The notes: generated from the sequence alone by a model not told the origin. DNA of 44,338 bases from Lachnospiraceae bacterium UBA7729 (GCA_002482005.1 DLFD01000089.1:1-44338), one strand, 5' to 3'; shown: positions 23,487 through 32,730, counted from the first letter of the stretch. Numbers and translations are program-made.

Positions 23487-23549
23487 GATTTCATAAAATC
23501 TGATTGCATGCAATTATTCATGGCCAAAATAGCCGGAAAGGACTTACAC

Positions 23550-24092
23550 ATGAGCATCTATGATTATTCCGTAACTGACCGCAGCGGCAATGAAGTCTCC
23601 CTGAAGAAGTTCGAGGGCAAGGTCCTCATCATCGTGAACACCGCTACCGGATGCGGCTTCACTCCGCATTACAAGCCGCTTGAGGAGATGTATGAGAAGT
23701 ACCATGACCAGGGACTTGAGATCCTCGATATCCCGTGCAACCAGTTTGCCGGACAGACCCCGGGAACCGACGAGGAAGTTCATGAGTTCTGCACCCTCAA
23801 GTACAAGACCAGGTTCGACCAGATGCATAAATCCGATGTCAACGGCGAGAATGCTCTTCCGCTTTACGGATATCTGAAGAGCCAGCAGGGGTTTCAGGGA
23901 TTCGGCAAGGGCCCGGCGGCGCTGATGATGAGTGCTATGCTCAAGAAGATCGACAAGGATTACAAGAATAATCCGGATATCAAGTGGAACTTCACAAAGT
24001 TCATCGTTGACCGTCAGGGCAATGTTGTGGCCCGTTTCGAACCGACCCAGGACATGGCGGACGTCGAGAAGTGCGCAGCTTCCCTGCTGTAA
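23550..24092 (+). CDS. Glutathione peroxidase-family thiol peroxidase
   Basis: Thioredoxin-fold peroxidase that reduces peroxides, in bacteria usually with thioredoxin. Peroxidatic cysteine in NTATGCGFTPHYKPLEEMY near residue 35 (Cys, not selenocysteine); IPCNQFAGQTPGT supplies the catalytic Gln and possibly the resolving Cys; KWNFTKFIVDRQG supplies the Trp/Asn. The ATG at 23550 has a GGAAAGGA site and matches the family N-terminus; the in-frame ATGs upstream do not. 180 residues, normal length. It is a single-gene unit with its own promoter, probably an oxidative-stress defence in this anaerobe. Confidence 0.9.
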   Translation: MSIYDYSVTDRSGNEVSLKKFEGKVLIIVNTATGCGFTPHYKPLEEMYEKYHDQGLEILDIPCNQFAGQTPGTDEEVHEFCTLKYKTRFDQMHKSDVNGENALPLYGYLKSQQGFQGFGKGPAALMMSAMLKKIDKDYKNNPDIKWNFTKFIVDRQGNVVARFEPTQDMADVEKCAASLL

Positions 24093-24155
24093 GAGAGCTA
24101 TGCTTCTGATTGCTTCGATTTAACCTACGGTTTACATTCTCTCCGCCCCTGCCGG

Positions 24156-24184
24156 TTGACCGTTTTTCCGCATTGAGCTATACT
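24156..24184 (+). promoter_or_regulatory. ssrA promoter
   Basis: -35 TTGACC (24156-24161), 17 bp, -10 TATACT (24179-24184), 15 bp before the mature tmRNA end. Confidence 0.75.
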
Positions 24185-24199
24185 CTAATTACAGTTTTC

Positions 24200-24542
24200 G
24201 GGGTAGTAAAGGTTTCGACGGGGGCTGTGAAGCTGGAGAAGCTATCCGCAGGGTGATGCGTTAAATTCCAAACTTAAATATAAACGCTGATAATAACGTT
24301 GAACTTGCTGCAGCCTGACGGCTGCAACTGCCTGATCTGAAGCACCTGCACTGCAGCTTCAGGTATCGAACTTGCAGGAAACGACACATGCAAAGCTTTG
24401 AGCATGCGGGCGTATCATGAAGCTACTGAAGCCGTAAGGGTGTCTGTTCCCGTGCGGCGGAGGGAATGTCAATAGACAGACTACGATAGTAGAAGGACAG
24501 GGGATTGGCTTTCGGACACGAGTTCGACTCTCGTCTACTCCA
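24200..24542 (+). ncRNA. ssrA: Transfer-messenger RNA (tmRNA)
   Basis: Rescues stalled ribosomes by trans-translation. The 5' end GGGGTAG pairs with CTACTCC (24535-24541), followed by discriminator A; the T arm ACGAG-TTCGACT-CTCGT and the 5' GGTTTCGACGGGG segment are canonical. The tag frame runs 24286-24318: Ala-Asp-Asn-Asn-Val-Glu-Leu-Ala-Ala-Ala-stop. With the charged alanine the tag is A-ADNNVELAAA. It is one-piece, about 343 nt. Palindromic repeat copy D begins directly at its 3' end and probably terminates it. smpB is convergent nearby. Confidence 0.96.
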
Positions 24543-24587
24543 TACAAAAAGCCTGCCACTGGCAGCCTTTTTGCATCCTATGGGATA
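24542..24587 (+). repeat. Two-hairpin palindromic repeat, copy D
   Basis: ATACAAAAAGCCTGCC-ACT-GGCAGCCTTTTTGCAT then CCTATGGGATA, starting at the last base of tmRNA. It likely serves as the tmRNA terminator. Confidence 0.88.
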
Positions 24588-24624
24588 AAAAAGAGAACCG
24601 CATCTTCCGCGGTTCTCTTTTTTC
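24586..24624 (+). terminator. Second hairpin terminator after tmRNA
   Basis: AAGAGAACCGC pairs with GCGGTTCTCTT around an ATCTTCC loop, flanked by AAAAAA and TTTTTT, so it can act in both directions. Confidence 0.85.
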
Positions 24625-24757
24625 ATATCGGCTATTATCGATATCTCCGATCTGTCTCTCTCATCCACTTGATGATCCCGCTGCCCTTGAATTCTTTCTG
24701 CATCAAAAGTGCCAGGAGTCATGTATCAGATATGTAAAAAATAGGATTTGCAAATAC

Positions 24758-24800
24758 AAAAAGATCGAGCAGAGGGATCTCATCCCACCCTGCCCGATCC
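24758..24800 (-). terminator. smpB terminator
   Basis: Minus strand GATCGGGCAGGG ... CCCTCTGCTCGATC followed by TTTTTG, 19 bp after the smpB stop. Confidence 0.8.
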
Positions 24801-24818
24801 GGCTGCGCCGCTTCCTGC

Positions 24819-25283
24819 TCAGCGATTATATTCCTTGAAAGCGCGGTCCATATCGCGCTTAGCGTCTCTCTTCGCGATATCCGCGCGCTTATCGTACTGC
24901 TTCTTGCCTCGGGCGATCCCGATCTCGATCTTTGCGAGTGATCCCTTGAAATACACCTTAAGCGGTACGATGGTGAAGCCCTTCTGCTGCACAACGCCGA
25001 ACAGCTTGTTCAGTTCCTGGCGGTGAAGCAGCAGCTTTCTCGGTCGAAGCGGGTCCTTGTTGAAGATATTCCCCTTCTCGTAGGGACTGATATTCATCCC
25101 GTAGATGATTGCTTCCCCATTCACGATATCGATGTAAGACTCCTTGATGCTGCACTTACCCTGGCGGAGGGACTTGACCTCCGTCCCTACAAGCGAGATG
25201 CCCGCCTCGAATGTCTCGTCGATGAAATAGTCGTGATATGCCTTCTTATTATTGGCGATCAGCTTGATCGATTCCTTCTCCAT
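24819..25283 (-). CDS. smpB: SsrA-binding protein SmpB
   Basis: Binds tmRNA and brings it to stalled ribosomes, its helical tail occupying the empty mRNA channel. 154 residues with the family core: NNKKAYHDYFIDETFEAGI, LVGTEVKSLRQGKCSIKESY, and PYEKGNIFNKDPLRPRKLLL with the HRQELNKL loop. The basic C-terminal tail GKKQYDKRADIAKRDAKRD is intact. Its partner gene ssrA is 280 bp away on the other strand, a common linkage. Assignment secure. Confidence 0.96.
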   Translation of the reverse strand: MEKESIKLIANNKKAYHDYFIDETFEAGISLVGTEVKSLRQGKCSIKESYIDIVNGEAIIYGMNISPYEKGNIFNKDPLRPRKLLLHRQELNKLFGVVQQKGFTIVPLKVYFKGSLAKIEIGIARGKKQYDKRADIAKRDAKRDMDRAFKEYNR

Positions 25284-25419
25284 CTTTCATGCCCTCTCAT
25301 ATCAGAAAAAGCGGGACGCCGGCAAGCGCCCCGCACTTTCTGTTATTTTACAACCGACCGCACGATTCTGCAATCAACAGCTGGTTTATGAATCCCACTT
25401 GTATCCTTCCCCCGCCGTT

Positions 25420-26940
25420 TCAGAAATCTCCCTGGGCATCCTCATCGGAAGATCCACCCTGAGATCCGCCGAAGTTGCCGGAACCGCCCTGGCCTCCGAA
25501 GATGTCCCCCCACGGGATCACGATGTTGCCGTTCCCGTCGGTCGGCGGAGTCAGCTGTCCGACGCTTCCATCATCTGAATCATCGGAATGATCCCGGTCA
25601 TCGGAGTTATCCTGGTCATCTTCTTCATCCTGGCTTCCAGCTGCCGACTTCTGTTCCTGGCGGGCCTTTTTCACCTCGTCCGTGGCCTCGTCCAGCGTCA
25701 CCTCGCAGGTATGCTCCTTATATTCATTTCCACCTTCTGCTCTCTTGTAGGTGATCTCAACCTTTTCCCCCGGAGCGTAATACTGGATCTGCTTCAGGAG
25801 GGTATCGCGGGTGTCGATCGTGAGCCCGTCGAACTTGGTGATCACATCGCCCTTCTGAAGGCCGGCCTTCTCAGCTGCCGATCCTTCCTCGACCGATGCG
25901 ATGTAAGCTCCCTTCGGGATGTTGTAGATATCACTTGCGTCATCCGTGACCGGCGCGACCATGATCCCGAGGTAGCCGTAGTCGTCAAGTGCATCCCTGG
26001 TCTTACGATTGATCAGGTCCTGAAGGACCGGGATCGCTGTGCTGATCGGCACCGCGTATCCGATATTATCCGCTTCCAGATATCCTGCGTTGAAGATGCC
26101 GATGACCTCGCCCTGTGCATTCAGGACCGCTCCGCCGCTCTGGCCCTCATTGGCAGCGCCGTCGGTCTGGAACTCGGTCCAGGTTCCTTCATCCGTCTTA
26201 ACCGTGCAGTTCAGCGCCGCAACAATACCGGATGTGACGGTAAGTCCTTCGCCGAGCGTATTACCGATCGTGATGGCAGTCTGACCTACCTTCAGATTAT
26301 CAGAATTACCGAGGACTGCGATCTTCAGCTGCTTCAGAACATCTTCCTTGATATCGTCCATCTGCACAGCTACAACCGCAAGGTCAGTCGCCGGATCGGT
26401 GCCTTTTACCTTGGCGGGAACGACCTTGTCGTCATCGTTCTCCGCATCGACCGAGAAAGCAACTGTGACATCGGTCGCATTCTTCACAACATGATTGTTG
26501 GTCGCGATCAGCAGCTCATCCTTATTCTGAGCGATGATGAAGCCGGAAGCGGCGCCTTCTTCCTCAACATTGTGAACACCGCCGAAGTAATCTTCCACTT
26601 CCTCCACACTCTTCTCAGAGATTGTGACGATGGAAGGCATGCACTCCTCGACGATCCCGGAGACATCGATCGCAGTTACCTTTGCATCACCGGCGCCGGT
26701 CGTCTCAAGCTGCGGATATGTCTTACCGGAATCCTCCTTCTCGTCTGCTGCATCCTTGTCTGCCGTCGTATTATCAGATATAACCGCCTCCGTCTCAGTG
26801 GAGGCTTCCGTCTCTGTTTCCTTAGCTGCCGTCTCTCCTGCATATGTGACAGGCGATGCACTCACCGCCATGGCTGCCGTAAGGACAGCCGCCAGGACCT
26901 TCGCTGAAATCTTTCCGCCTTTGTACTTCCTGTTGTACAT
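25420..26940 (-). CDS. HtrA/DegP-like trypsin-type serine protease with PDZ domain
   Basis: Extracytoplasmic quality-control protease. A signal peptide (KVLAAVLTAAMAVSASPVTYA) precedes an acidic Glu/Thr-rich linker (residues 34-75). Catalytic triad: His in ATNNHVVKNA near residue 155, Asp in PATDLAVVAV near residue 185, Ser in ANEGQSGGAVLN near residue 268. A PDZ domain follows (GYLGIMVAPV; AEKAGLQKGDVITKFDG). The motif reads GQSGG instead of the usual GNSGG. After about residue 440 the tail is Asp/Glu/Ser-rich, then Gly/Ser-rich, possibly a wall or surface spacer. AAAGGAG precedes the ATG. 506 residues; longer than average because of both linkers. Confidence 0.92.
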   Translation of the reverse strand: MYNRKYKGGKISAKVLAAVLTAAMAVSASPVTYAGETAAKETETEASTETEAVISDNTTADKDAADEKEDSGKTYPQLETTGAGDAKVTAIDVSGIVEECMPSIVTISEKSVEEVEDYFGGVHNVEEEGAASGFIIAQNKDELLIATNNHVVKNATDVTVAFSVDAENDDDKVVPAKVKGTDPATDLAVVAVQMDDIKEDVLKQLKIAVLGNSDNLKVGQTAITIGNTLGEGLTVTSGIVAALNCTVKTDEGTWTEFQTDGAANEGQSGGAVLNAQGEVIGIFNAGYLEADNIGYAVPISTAIPVLQDLINRKTRDALDDYGYLGIMVAPVTDDASDIYNIPKGAYIASVEEGSAAEKAGLQKGDVITKFDGLTIDTRDTLLKQIQYYAPGEKVEITYKRAEGGNEYKEHTCEVTLDEATDEVKKARQEQKSAAGSQDEEDDQDNSDDRDHSDDSDDGSVGQLTPPTDGNGNIVIPWGDIFGGQGGSGNFGGSQGGSSDEDAQGDF

Positions 26941-27109
26941 GGATAAACTCCTTTCTTTGGTCTGCTTCGATCTTTATCAGAAACCAGATCAACAACCCGG
27001 TATCTCTGTTTTGTCATCTGAGCCCCGGACTTATTATCTAAGTGAAACTATAAAATCCTTGTGTGAAGAAGATGTGAAAAAACAGATGAATATATGTGTC
27101 CTGCAAGGA

Positions 27110-27141
27110 TAAAAAAAGGGCACCTGCGCGGACAGGTACCC
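27110..27141 (-). terminator. gpmI terminator
   Basis: Minus strand GGGTACCTG-TCCGCG-CAGGTGCCC followed by TTTTTTT, 48 bp after the gpmI stop. Confidence 0.9.
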
Positions 27142-27188
27142 TTACGTTTTTCTTAAATTCCGGACAATTCCAGTCTATCGTGCAGCTG

Positions 27189-28733
27189 TCAGTCCTTCCT
27201 GACCAGCAGGCTCTTTCCGGTCATCTCCTTCGGCTGCTCCATGCCCATCATCTCGATCAGGGTCGGGATGATATCGCAGAGGGCTCCGCCCTCCCTGAGG
27301 GTGTAATCCTTGTCATAGTTGACCAGGATGAACGGTACCGGATTGGTGGTATGAGAAGTGAGCGGTGCTCCGGTCTCATAGTCGACCAGCTGCTCAGCAT
27401 TGCCGTGATCAGCGGTGATGAACATCTGTCCGCCAACTTCAAGCAGGGCATCGACAACACGTCCGACACACTGATCGACGGTCTCGATCGCCTTGATGCA
27501 AGCCGGCTCTACTCCGGTATGGCCGACCATATCCGGGTTCGCGAAGTTGGTGATGATGACATCATACTTGCCGGACTTGATCGCATCGACAAACTTGTCA
27601 CAGACCTCCGGAGCACTCATCTCCGGCTGCAGATCGTAAGTAGCAACCTTCGGACTCTTGACCAGGATACGGTCCTCACCCTTGTTGGGTGCCTCGACGC
27701 CGCCGTTGAAGAAGAAGGTGACATGAGCGTACTTCTCGGTCTCAGCGATCCTTGCCTGGGTCATGTTGTGCTCGGCAAGATACTGGCCGAAGGTCTCGGT
27801 GATCTCCTGCTTGGGGAATGCGACGACCTTGTTGCCGATCGTGACATCATAGTCGGTGAAGCAGCAATAGTAGACCTGCTTGCGCGGTCCTCTGTCGAAC
27901 TTATCGAAATCATCATCGCAGAAGCATCTGGTGATCTCTCTTGCGCGGTCCGGACGGAAGTTGAAGAAGATGATGGAATCGCCATCCTTGATGGTGGTGA
28001 CAGGCTTGCCGCCTTCCATTACGACCGCCGGGATCACGAACTCATCGGTGACATCATTTGCATAAGAATCCCTCACAGCCTGGACGCCGGAAGCGGCCGG
28101 AACCCCCTCGCCAAGGGTAAGTGCTCTGTAAGCCTTCTCGATACGGTCCCATCTGTTATCACGGTCCATAGCGTAGTAACGGCCGGAAACAACACCGATC
28201 TTGCCGACTCCCAGCTCGTCCATCTTATCCTGGACCTTCTGGACGAATTCAACGCCGGAAGTAGGCGGTGTGTCACGTCCGTCGAGGAAGCAGTGAACGA
28301 AAACATTCCTGATCCCTTCTCTCTTTGCCATCTCAAGAAGAGCAAAGATATGGGTGATATGGCTGTGGACGCCTCCGTCGGAGACCAGACCATACAGATG
28401 AAGGGAAGAATTGTTCTTCTTTACATTCTCCATAGCTCCCTTAAGTGCCGGGTTCTCGAAGAAATCGCCGTCCTTGATGGACTTGGTGATTCTCGTGAGA
28501 TCCTGATAGACGATGCGGCCGGCGCCCATGTTCAGATGGCCGACCTCGGAGTTGCCCATCTGTCCGTCCGGAAGTCCGACATACTCACCGGAAGCCTGCC
28601 CCTGCACGAACGGATACTCCTTCATCAGTCTGTCCATGACAGGTGTCTCAGCCTCTGCGATCGCGTTGTGGTCCTTTCTCGGATTCAGGCCGTAGCCATC
28701 GAGGATCATCAGTACTGTAGGTCTCTTACTCAT
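27189..28733 (-). CDS. gpmI: 2,3-bisphosphoglycerate-independent phosphoglycerate mutase
   Basis: Interconverts 3- and 2-phosphoglycerate in lower glycolysis using two manganese ions. Alkaline-phosphatase fold: MILDGYGL at residue 10 (metal Asp), GNSEVGHLNMGAGR with catalytic Ser near residue 60, and the metal ligands NFANPDMVGHTG and FITADHGNAEQL in the C-terminal half. HCFLDGRDTPP and FNFRPDRAREIT are further signatures. 514 residues, the expected length. AAGGAG precedes the ATG. It lies 54 bp after homoserine dehydrogenase and may be co-transcribed with it. Confidence 0.96.
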   Translation of the reverse strand: MSKRPTVLMILDGYGLNPRKDHNAIAEAETPVMDRLMKEYPFVQGQASGEYVGLPDGQMGNSEVGHLNMGAGRIVYQDLTRITKSIKDGDFFENPALKGAMENVKKNNSSLHLYGLVSDGGVHSHITHIFALLEMAKREGIRNVFVHCFLDGRDTPPTSGVEFVQKVQDKMDELGVGKIGVVSGRYYAMDRDNRWDRIEKAYRALTLGEGVPAASGVQAVRDSYANDVTDEFVIPAVVMEGGKPVTTIKDGDSIIFFNFRPDRAREITRCFCDDDFDKFDRGPRKQVYYCCFTDYDVTIGNKVVAFPKQEITETFGQYLAEHNMTQARIAETEKYAHVTFFFNGGVEAPNKGEDRILVKSPKVATYDLQPEMSAPEVCDKFVDAIKSGKYDVIITNFANPDMVGHTGVEPACIKAIETVDQCVGRVVDALLEVGGQMFITADHGNAEQLVDYETGAPLTSHTTNPVPFILVNYDKDYTLREGGALCDIIPTLIEMMGMEQPKEMTGKSLLVRKD

Positions 28734-28787
28734 CTTATTTCTCCTTCTTTCAAAGCATCTGTGATATACTCTGCCTTCGCCTTCGTA

Positions 28788-30095
28788 TTACTTTCCGAGG
28801 CTCTGGTCGATGTAAACTCTGATCATGCTGGATACGCGCTTTACGACGCTGCTGGAGTTGATGATCAGGAGAGCATCCCTGATATGACGTTCCCTTACCG
28901 GGCTTGTGATGATGACAAGTTCCGCATTCTCGCCGACCTTATCCTTCTGGATCACCTGCTCGATGGAGACCGAATTATTGCCGAAGATGCTGGCGATGGT
29001 TGCCAGAACACCTGGCTTATCCTCAACTTCCATTCTCAGAAAGTAGCTGGATACCGTATTCTCGATTCTGCGGATCGGAGTCTTTCGGTAGACATTGTCC
29101 CTGGTGGAACCCTGGGAATGATAAACCGTATGGCGGGCAACCGAGAACACATCGCCCATGACCGCGCTGGCGGTAGGCATCTCCCCTGCTCCTCTTCCGT
29201 AGAACATAACATCCCCGACGGCGTCTCCGCGGACATAGACCGCATTGTAGGATCCGCTTACGGTAGCGATCGGGTGGTCCTGCGGGATCAGCATCGGATG
29301 GACACGGACCTCGATTCCCTCATTTCCGTTTGTTGCAAGACCGATCAGCTTGATCACCCAGCCAAGGGTCTTCGCATAGGCGATATCCTGAGCGGTGATG
29401 TGAGTGATCCCTTCCGAATAGACATCATGGAAAGTCACCCTGGAGTGAAATGCGATAGACGCCATGATCGCCATCTTGCGGGCGGCGTCATAGCCTTCCA
29501 CATCCGCTGTCGGATCCGCCTCGGCATAGCCAAGCGCAGTCGCCTCCTTCAGGGCTTCATCGTACTCCATACCGACATCCGTCATCTTCGAAAGGATGAA
29601 GTTGGTCGTACCATTGACGATTCCCATGACCTCGCTGATCTCATTGGCAGCAAGACTGTTCTTCAGAGGGGAGATGATCGGAATTCCGCCTGCGACAGAA
29701 GCTTCGAAGCGAAGCTCCACATGATTCTCCTCCGCGATCTCCATCAGCTCTCCGCCGCGTTCCGCGATCAGGTCCTTGTTGGCAGTCACGACACTCTTTC
29801 CTGCCTTCAGGGCATCCTTGATATAAGTATATGCCGGTTCGATGCCGCCAATCAGTTCGATGACGATATCGATATCCGGATCATCCACGATCACAGAGTA
29901 GTCATTCGTCAGGACCGACGGGTCATACACATCCTTCTTATGCCTGTCCGGATTCCTTACCAGGATCTTCTTCAGGTTCAGGACGGTGTTCAGCTTCTGC
30001 TGCATCTCAGGTCTCTGGGACTTCATGACCTTGTAGACACCCTTTCCGACCGTTCCCAGTCCGAGAAGCGCTACATTCAATCCTTCTTTGTCCAT
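28788..30095 (-). CDS. hom: Homoserine dehydrogenase
   Basis: Reduces aspartate semialdehyde to homoserine for threonine and methionine synthesis. NAD(P)-binding GLGTVGKGVYKVM near the N-terminus; VTANKDLIAERGGEL near residue 105; catalytic core GIVNGTTNFIL and ATALGYAEADPTADVEGYDA with the active-site lysine in AARKMAI. A C-terminal ACT domain (EDKPGVLATIASIFGNNSVS) suggests threonine feedback. The ATG at 30095 has GAGGAA six bases upstream and is preferred to the one at 30113. About 435 residues, the usual length. Confidence 0.95.
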   Translation of the reverse strand: MDKEGLNVALLGLGTVGKGVYKVMKSQRPEMQQKLNTVLNLKKILVRNPDRHKKDVYDPSVLTNDYSVIVDDPDIDIVIELIGGIEPAYTYIKDALKAGKSVVTANKDLIAERGGELMEIAEENHVELRFEASVAGGIPIISPLKNSLAANEISEVMGIVNGTTNFILSKMTDVGMEYDEALKEATALGYAEADPTADVEGYDAARKMAIMASIAFHSRVTFHDVYSEGITHITAQDIAYAKTLGWVIKLIGLATNGNEGIEVRVHPMLIPQDHPIATVSGSYNAVYVRGDAVGDVMFYGRGAGEMPTASAVMGDVFSVARHTVYHSQGSTRDNVYRKTPIRRIENTVSSYFLRMEVEDKPGVLATIASIFGNNSVSIEQVIQKDKVGENAELVIITSPVRERHIRDALLIINSSSVVKRVSSMIRVYIDQSLGK

Positions 30096-30398
30096 GTCTG
30101 CTTCCTCTTCCATATATGATAGGTGAACGAAAAAGCTTCATCCGTGCACCGCGTCAGCAAAACATGAACACCGGAGCACCGTCTGTCATCTTACCATACA
30201 GGACTCTTCCTTGTAAATGGCAGATGCGAAAAGCCTGCGCCTGCAGCATTTGCCTTGAGCGTCACCCTTGCCTTCTTCCACTCCTGTCAGGCGGGCGGCG
30301 ACCCTTTTTCGTTTTCACGCAAAAGGGCAGACCAAGAGGTCTGCCCCGGGAATCACAGTTCAGACAGCCGAAAAAGGCTTCCGGAATATGTGACTTTA
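30096..30398 (-). other. Intergenic region between hom and tpiA
   Basis: About 300 bp. It holds the tpiA terminator (30321-30347) and must hold the hom promoter, but I see no convincing promoter boxes. No gene is seen. Confidence 0.4.
30321..30347 (-). terminator. Terminator of the gap-pgk-tpiA cluster
   Basis: Minus strand GGGCAGACC-TCTT-GGTCTGCCC followed by TTTTG, about 50 bp after the tpiA stop. Confidence 0.88.
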
Positions 30399-31151
30399 TT
30401 ACTTGTTGTAGTTGACGATGTCGGCGAAATCAGCCTTGAGCGCAGCGCCGCCGATCAGGCCGCCGTCGATGTCCGGCTTTGCAAGAAGTTCCTTGCAGTT
30501 GGACGGCTTCATGGACCCGCCGTACTGGATACGGATCTTCTCAGCGGTATCGGTATCATAGATCTCTGCGATGGTATCGCGAATCGCCTTGCAGACCTCC
30601 TCAGCCTGGTCAGAGGTAGCAGTCTTGCCGGTTCCGATTGCCCAGATCGGCTCGTAAGCGATAACCATGGAAGCTGCCTGCTCCCTGGTCACGCCCTGCA
30701 GATCAGACTTGATCTGAAGACGGATCCAGTCAAGGGTAACGCCCGCTTCTCTCTGCTCCAGAGTCTCGCCGCAGCAAAGGATCGGGGTAAGACCATGCTC
30801 GAATGCCTTGAGGACCTTCTTGTTCAGGAACTCATCAGACTCGCTGAAGTACTGACGTCTCTCGGAATGTCCGATGATGACCCACTTGCAGCCTGCATCG
30901 ACAAGCATGTTCGGGGAGATCTCTCCGGTAAACGCACCCTTCTCCTCGATATACATATTCTCGGCGCCGACAGTAACATTTGTTCCCTTGACAGCCTCTA
31001 CGACCGGAACGATGTCGACAGCCGGTACGCAGTAGACAACGTCAACGTCAGCATCCGCTACAAGCGGCTTCAGGATCTCGACCAGCTTAAGAGCCTCAGA
31101 AGGAGTCATGTTCATCTTCCAGTTGCCTGCGATAATCTTCTTTCTAGCCAT
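30399..31151 (-). CDS. tpiA: Triose-phosphate isomerase
   Basis: Interconverts dihydroxyacetone phosphate and glyceraldehyde 3-phosphate. MARKKIIAGNWKMNMTPSEA gives the substrate-binding Asn/Lys; IIGHSERRQYFSESDE the electrophilic His; AYEPIWAIGTGKTATSDQAE the catalytic Glu and mobile loop; YGGSMKPSN and GGLIGGAAL the phosphate site. The ATG at 31151 follows GGAGG by about 10 bases and matches the family start. 250 residues. Downstream of pgk in a glycolytic cluster. Confidence 0.96.
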   Translation of the reverse strand: MARKKIIAGNWKMNMTPSEALKLVEILKPLVADADVDVVYCVPAVDIVPVVEAVKGTNVTVGAENMYIEEKGAFTGEISPNMLVDAGCKWVIIGHSERRQYFSESDEFLNKKVLKAFEHGLTPILCCGETLEQREAGVTLDWIRLQIKSDLQGVTREQAASMVIAYEPIWAIGTGKTATSDQAEEVCKAIRDTIAEIYDTDTAEKIRIQYGGSMKPSNCKELLAKPDIDGGLIGGAALKADFADIVNYNK

Positions 31152-31289
31152 TGGTATATATCCTCCAAATATCTTGTTAATAGCGCAATGTCCGCTGTCG
31201 CCGCATAGGCGCTCTCCGCGCAAGCGCTGCCGGCGCCTTACGGCTTGTAACTATACAGATAAGGCAGGGGGAATCCCCCCTGTGAAAAA

Positions 31290-32522
31290 TTACTCTGCGT
31301 CGTCTGCAGCGACTACGCCCGGAAGGTCCTTGCCCTCAAGGAACTCAAGGGAAGCTCCGCCGCCGGTGGAGATGTGGCTCATCTTGTCTGCGTAGCCGAG
31401 CTGGTTGACTGCAGCTGCGGAATCGCCGCCGCCGATGATGGTGGTTGCGTCGGTCTCAGCAAGAGCAGCTGCGACAGCCTTGGTTCCTGCAGCCAGGATC
31501 GGGTTCTCGAAGACGCCCATCGGTCCGTTCCAGACTACGGTCTTGGCAGTCTTGACAGCCTCGGAGTAAAGAGCGATGGTCTTCGGTCCGATATCCATGC
31601 CCATCTTGTCAGCCGGGATCTTATCGGCGTCGACAACAGCAGTCTCGATCTCAGCATCGATCGGGTCCGGGAAATGATCGGTGATGACTGCATCGACCGG
31701 CAGGAGGAGCTTCTTGCCAAGTTTTCCGGCCTTCTCGATCATCTCCTTGCAGTAGTCGATCTTGGTCTCATCAAGAAGGGAGGTTCCGACTTCATAGCCC
31801 TTTGCCTTGAGGAAGGTGTAAGCCATGCCGCCCCCGATGATCAGGGTATCGCACTTCTCAAGCAGGTTGGAGATAACATTCAGCTTGTCTGCAACCTTTG
31901 CTCCGCCCAGGATCGCAACGAACGGACGCTTCGGGTCCTCGACCGCATTGCCAAGGAACTTGATCTCCTTCTGCATCAGATATCCGACTGCGCAGTTTCC
32001 GCCCTTTTCGCGGATGTATTTTGTGACGACAGCCACGGAAGCATGGGCTCTGTGAGCGCTTCCGAACGCATCGCATACATAATCGTCTGCAAGGTCAGCC
32101 AGCTCTTTTGCGAAGCCTTCTCCTGCTTCCTCGGGCTTGGTCTCTTCCTTGCCTCTGAAACGGGTATTCTGAAGAAGGATGACGTCTCCGTCCTTCATCT
32201 CGGAAACAGCCTTGGCGGCAGCCTCTCCGGTGACATTGTAGTCAGCAACGAACTTGACTTCCTTGCCCAGCTTCTCGGACAGACGGACGGCGACCGGCGC
32301 CAGAGACTCGCCCTCGTTCGGTCCCTTCTTCACCTTTCCAAGGTGAGAGCAGAGGATAACCTTTGCGCCTTCCTCAACAAGCTTGTTGATGGTAGGAAGA
32401 GCCGCAACGATACGGGTCTCATCCGTGATCTTTCCGTCCTTCAGCGGTACATTGAAATCGCAGCGGACAAGGACTTTCTTTCCCTTTGCGTTGAAATCAT
32501 CAACGGTCTTCTTATTCAGCAT
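31290..32522 (-). CDS. pgk: Phosphoglycerate kinase
   Basis: Makes ATP from 1,3-bisphosphoglycerate. KKVLVRCDFNVPLKDGKITD at residue 14 and ICSHLGKVKKGP near residue 58 carry substrate-binding residues; AILGGAKVADKL near residue 210 and the nucleotide loop TIIGGGDSAAAVNQLGYAD near residue 372 complete the active site. 410 residues; slightly longer than typical because of a short C-terminal extension. AAGGAGG precedes the ATG. Lies between gap and tpiA in the same orientation. Confidence 0.96.
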   Translation of the reverse strand: MLNKKTVDDFNAKGKKVLVRCDFNVPLKDGKITDETRIVAALPTINKLVEEGAKVILCSHLGKVKKGPNEGESLAPVAVRLSEKLGKEVKFVADYNVTGEAAAKAVSEMKDGDVILLQNTRFRGKEETKPEEAGEGFAKELADLADDYVCDAFGSAHRAHASVAVVTKYIREKGGNCAVGYLMQKEIKFLGNAVEDPKRPFVAILGGAKVADKLNVISNLLEKCDTLIIGGGMAYTFLKAKGYEVGTSLLDETKIDYCKEMIEKAGKLGKKLLLPVDAVITDHFPDPIDAEIETAVVDADKIPADKMGMDIGPKTIALYSEAVKTAKTVVWNGPMGVFENPILAAGTKAVAAALAETDATTIIGGGDSAAAVNQLGYADKMSHISTGGGASLEFLEGKDLPGVVAADDAE

Positions 32523-32603
32523 CGGAAATATGCCTCCTTAATTGATATATAAGACAGCTTTGCAGATGTGACTGCAGGGCCGCTTACTTTATGTTTTCTG
32601 TTA

Positions 32604-32649
32604 CCGCATTGGTGTCTTTCCCGTACAGGCACGGGCGGCACCAATGCGG
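32604..32649. repeat. Large palindrome between gap and pgk
   Basis: Perfect outer arms CCGCATTGGTG (32604-32614) and CACCAATGCGG (32639-32649), with inner CCCGT/ACGGG arms (32620-32624, 32631-32635). No T-tract on either side, so it is not a simple terminator. It could be an mRNA processing or stability hairpin. Confidence 0.75.
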
Positions 32650-32663
32650 CTCATCGCCGTTAT

Positions 32664-32696
32664 AGAAAAAGGTCCGGTCCTTTCAGACCGGACCTC
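32664..32696 (-). terminator. gap terminator
   Basis: Minus strand GGTCCGGTC-TGAAA-GGACCGGACC followed by TTTTTC, about 35 bp after the gap stop. pgk beyond it may depend on read-through or its own promoter. Confidence 0.88.
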
Positions 32697-32730
32697 CTCA
32701 GGTCTTATCCGTAATTCAGTTGAGGATCAA

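Noticed and set aside
27096..30119. A 1007-codon open frame on the plus strand
   Set aside because: It lies antisense to gpmI and hom, which are certain genes; it has no ribosome binding site or family motifs and is a shadow frame of codon bias.
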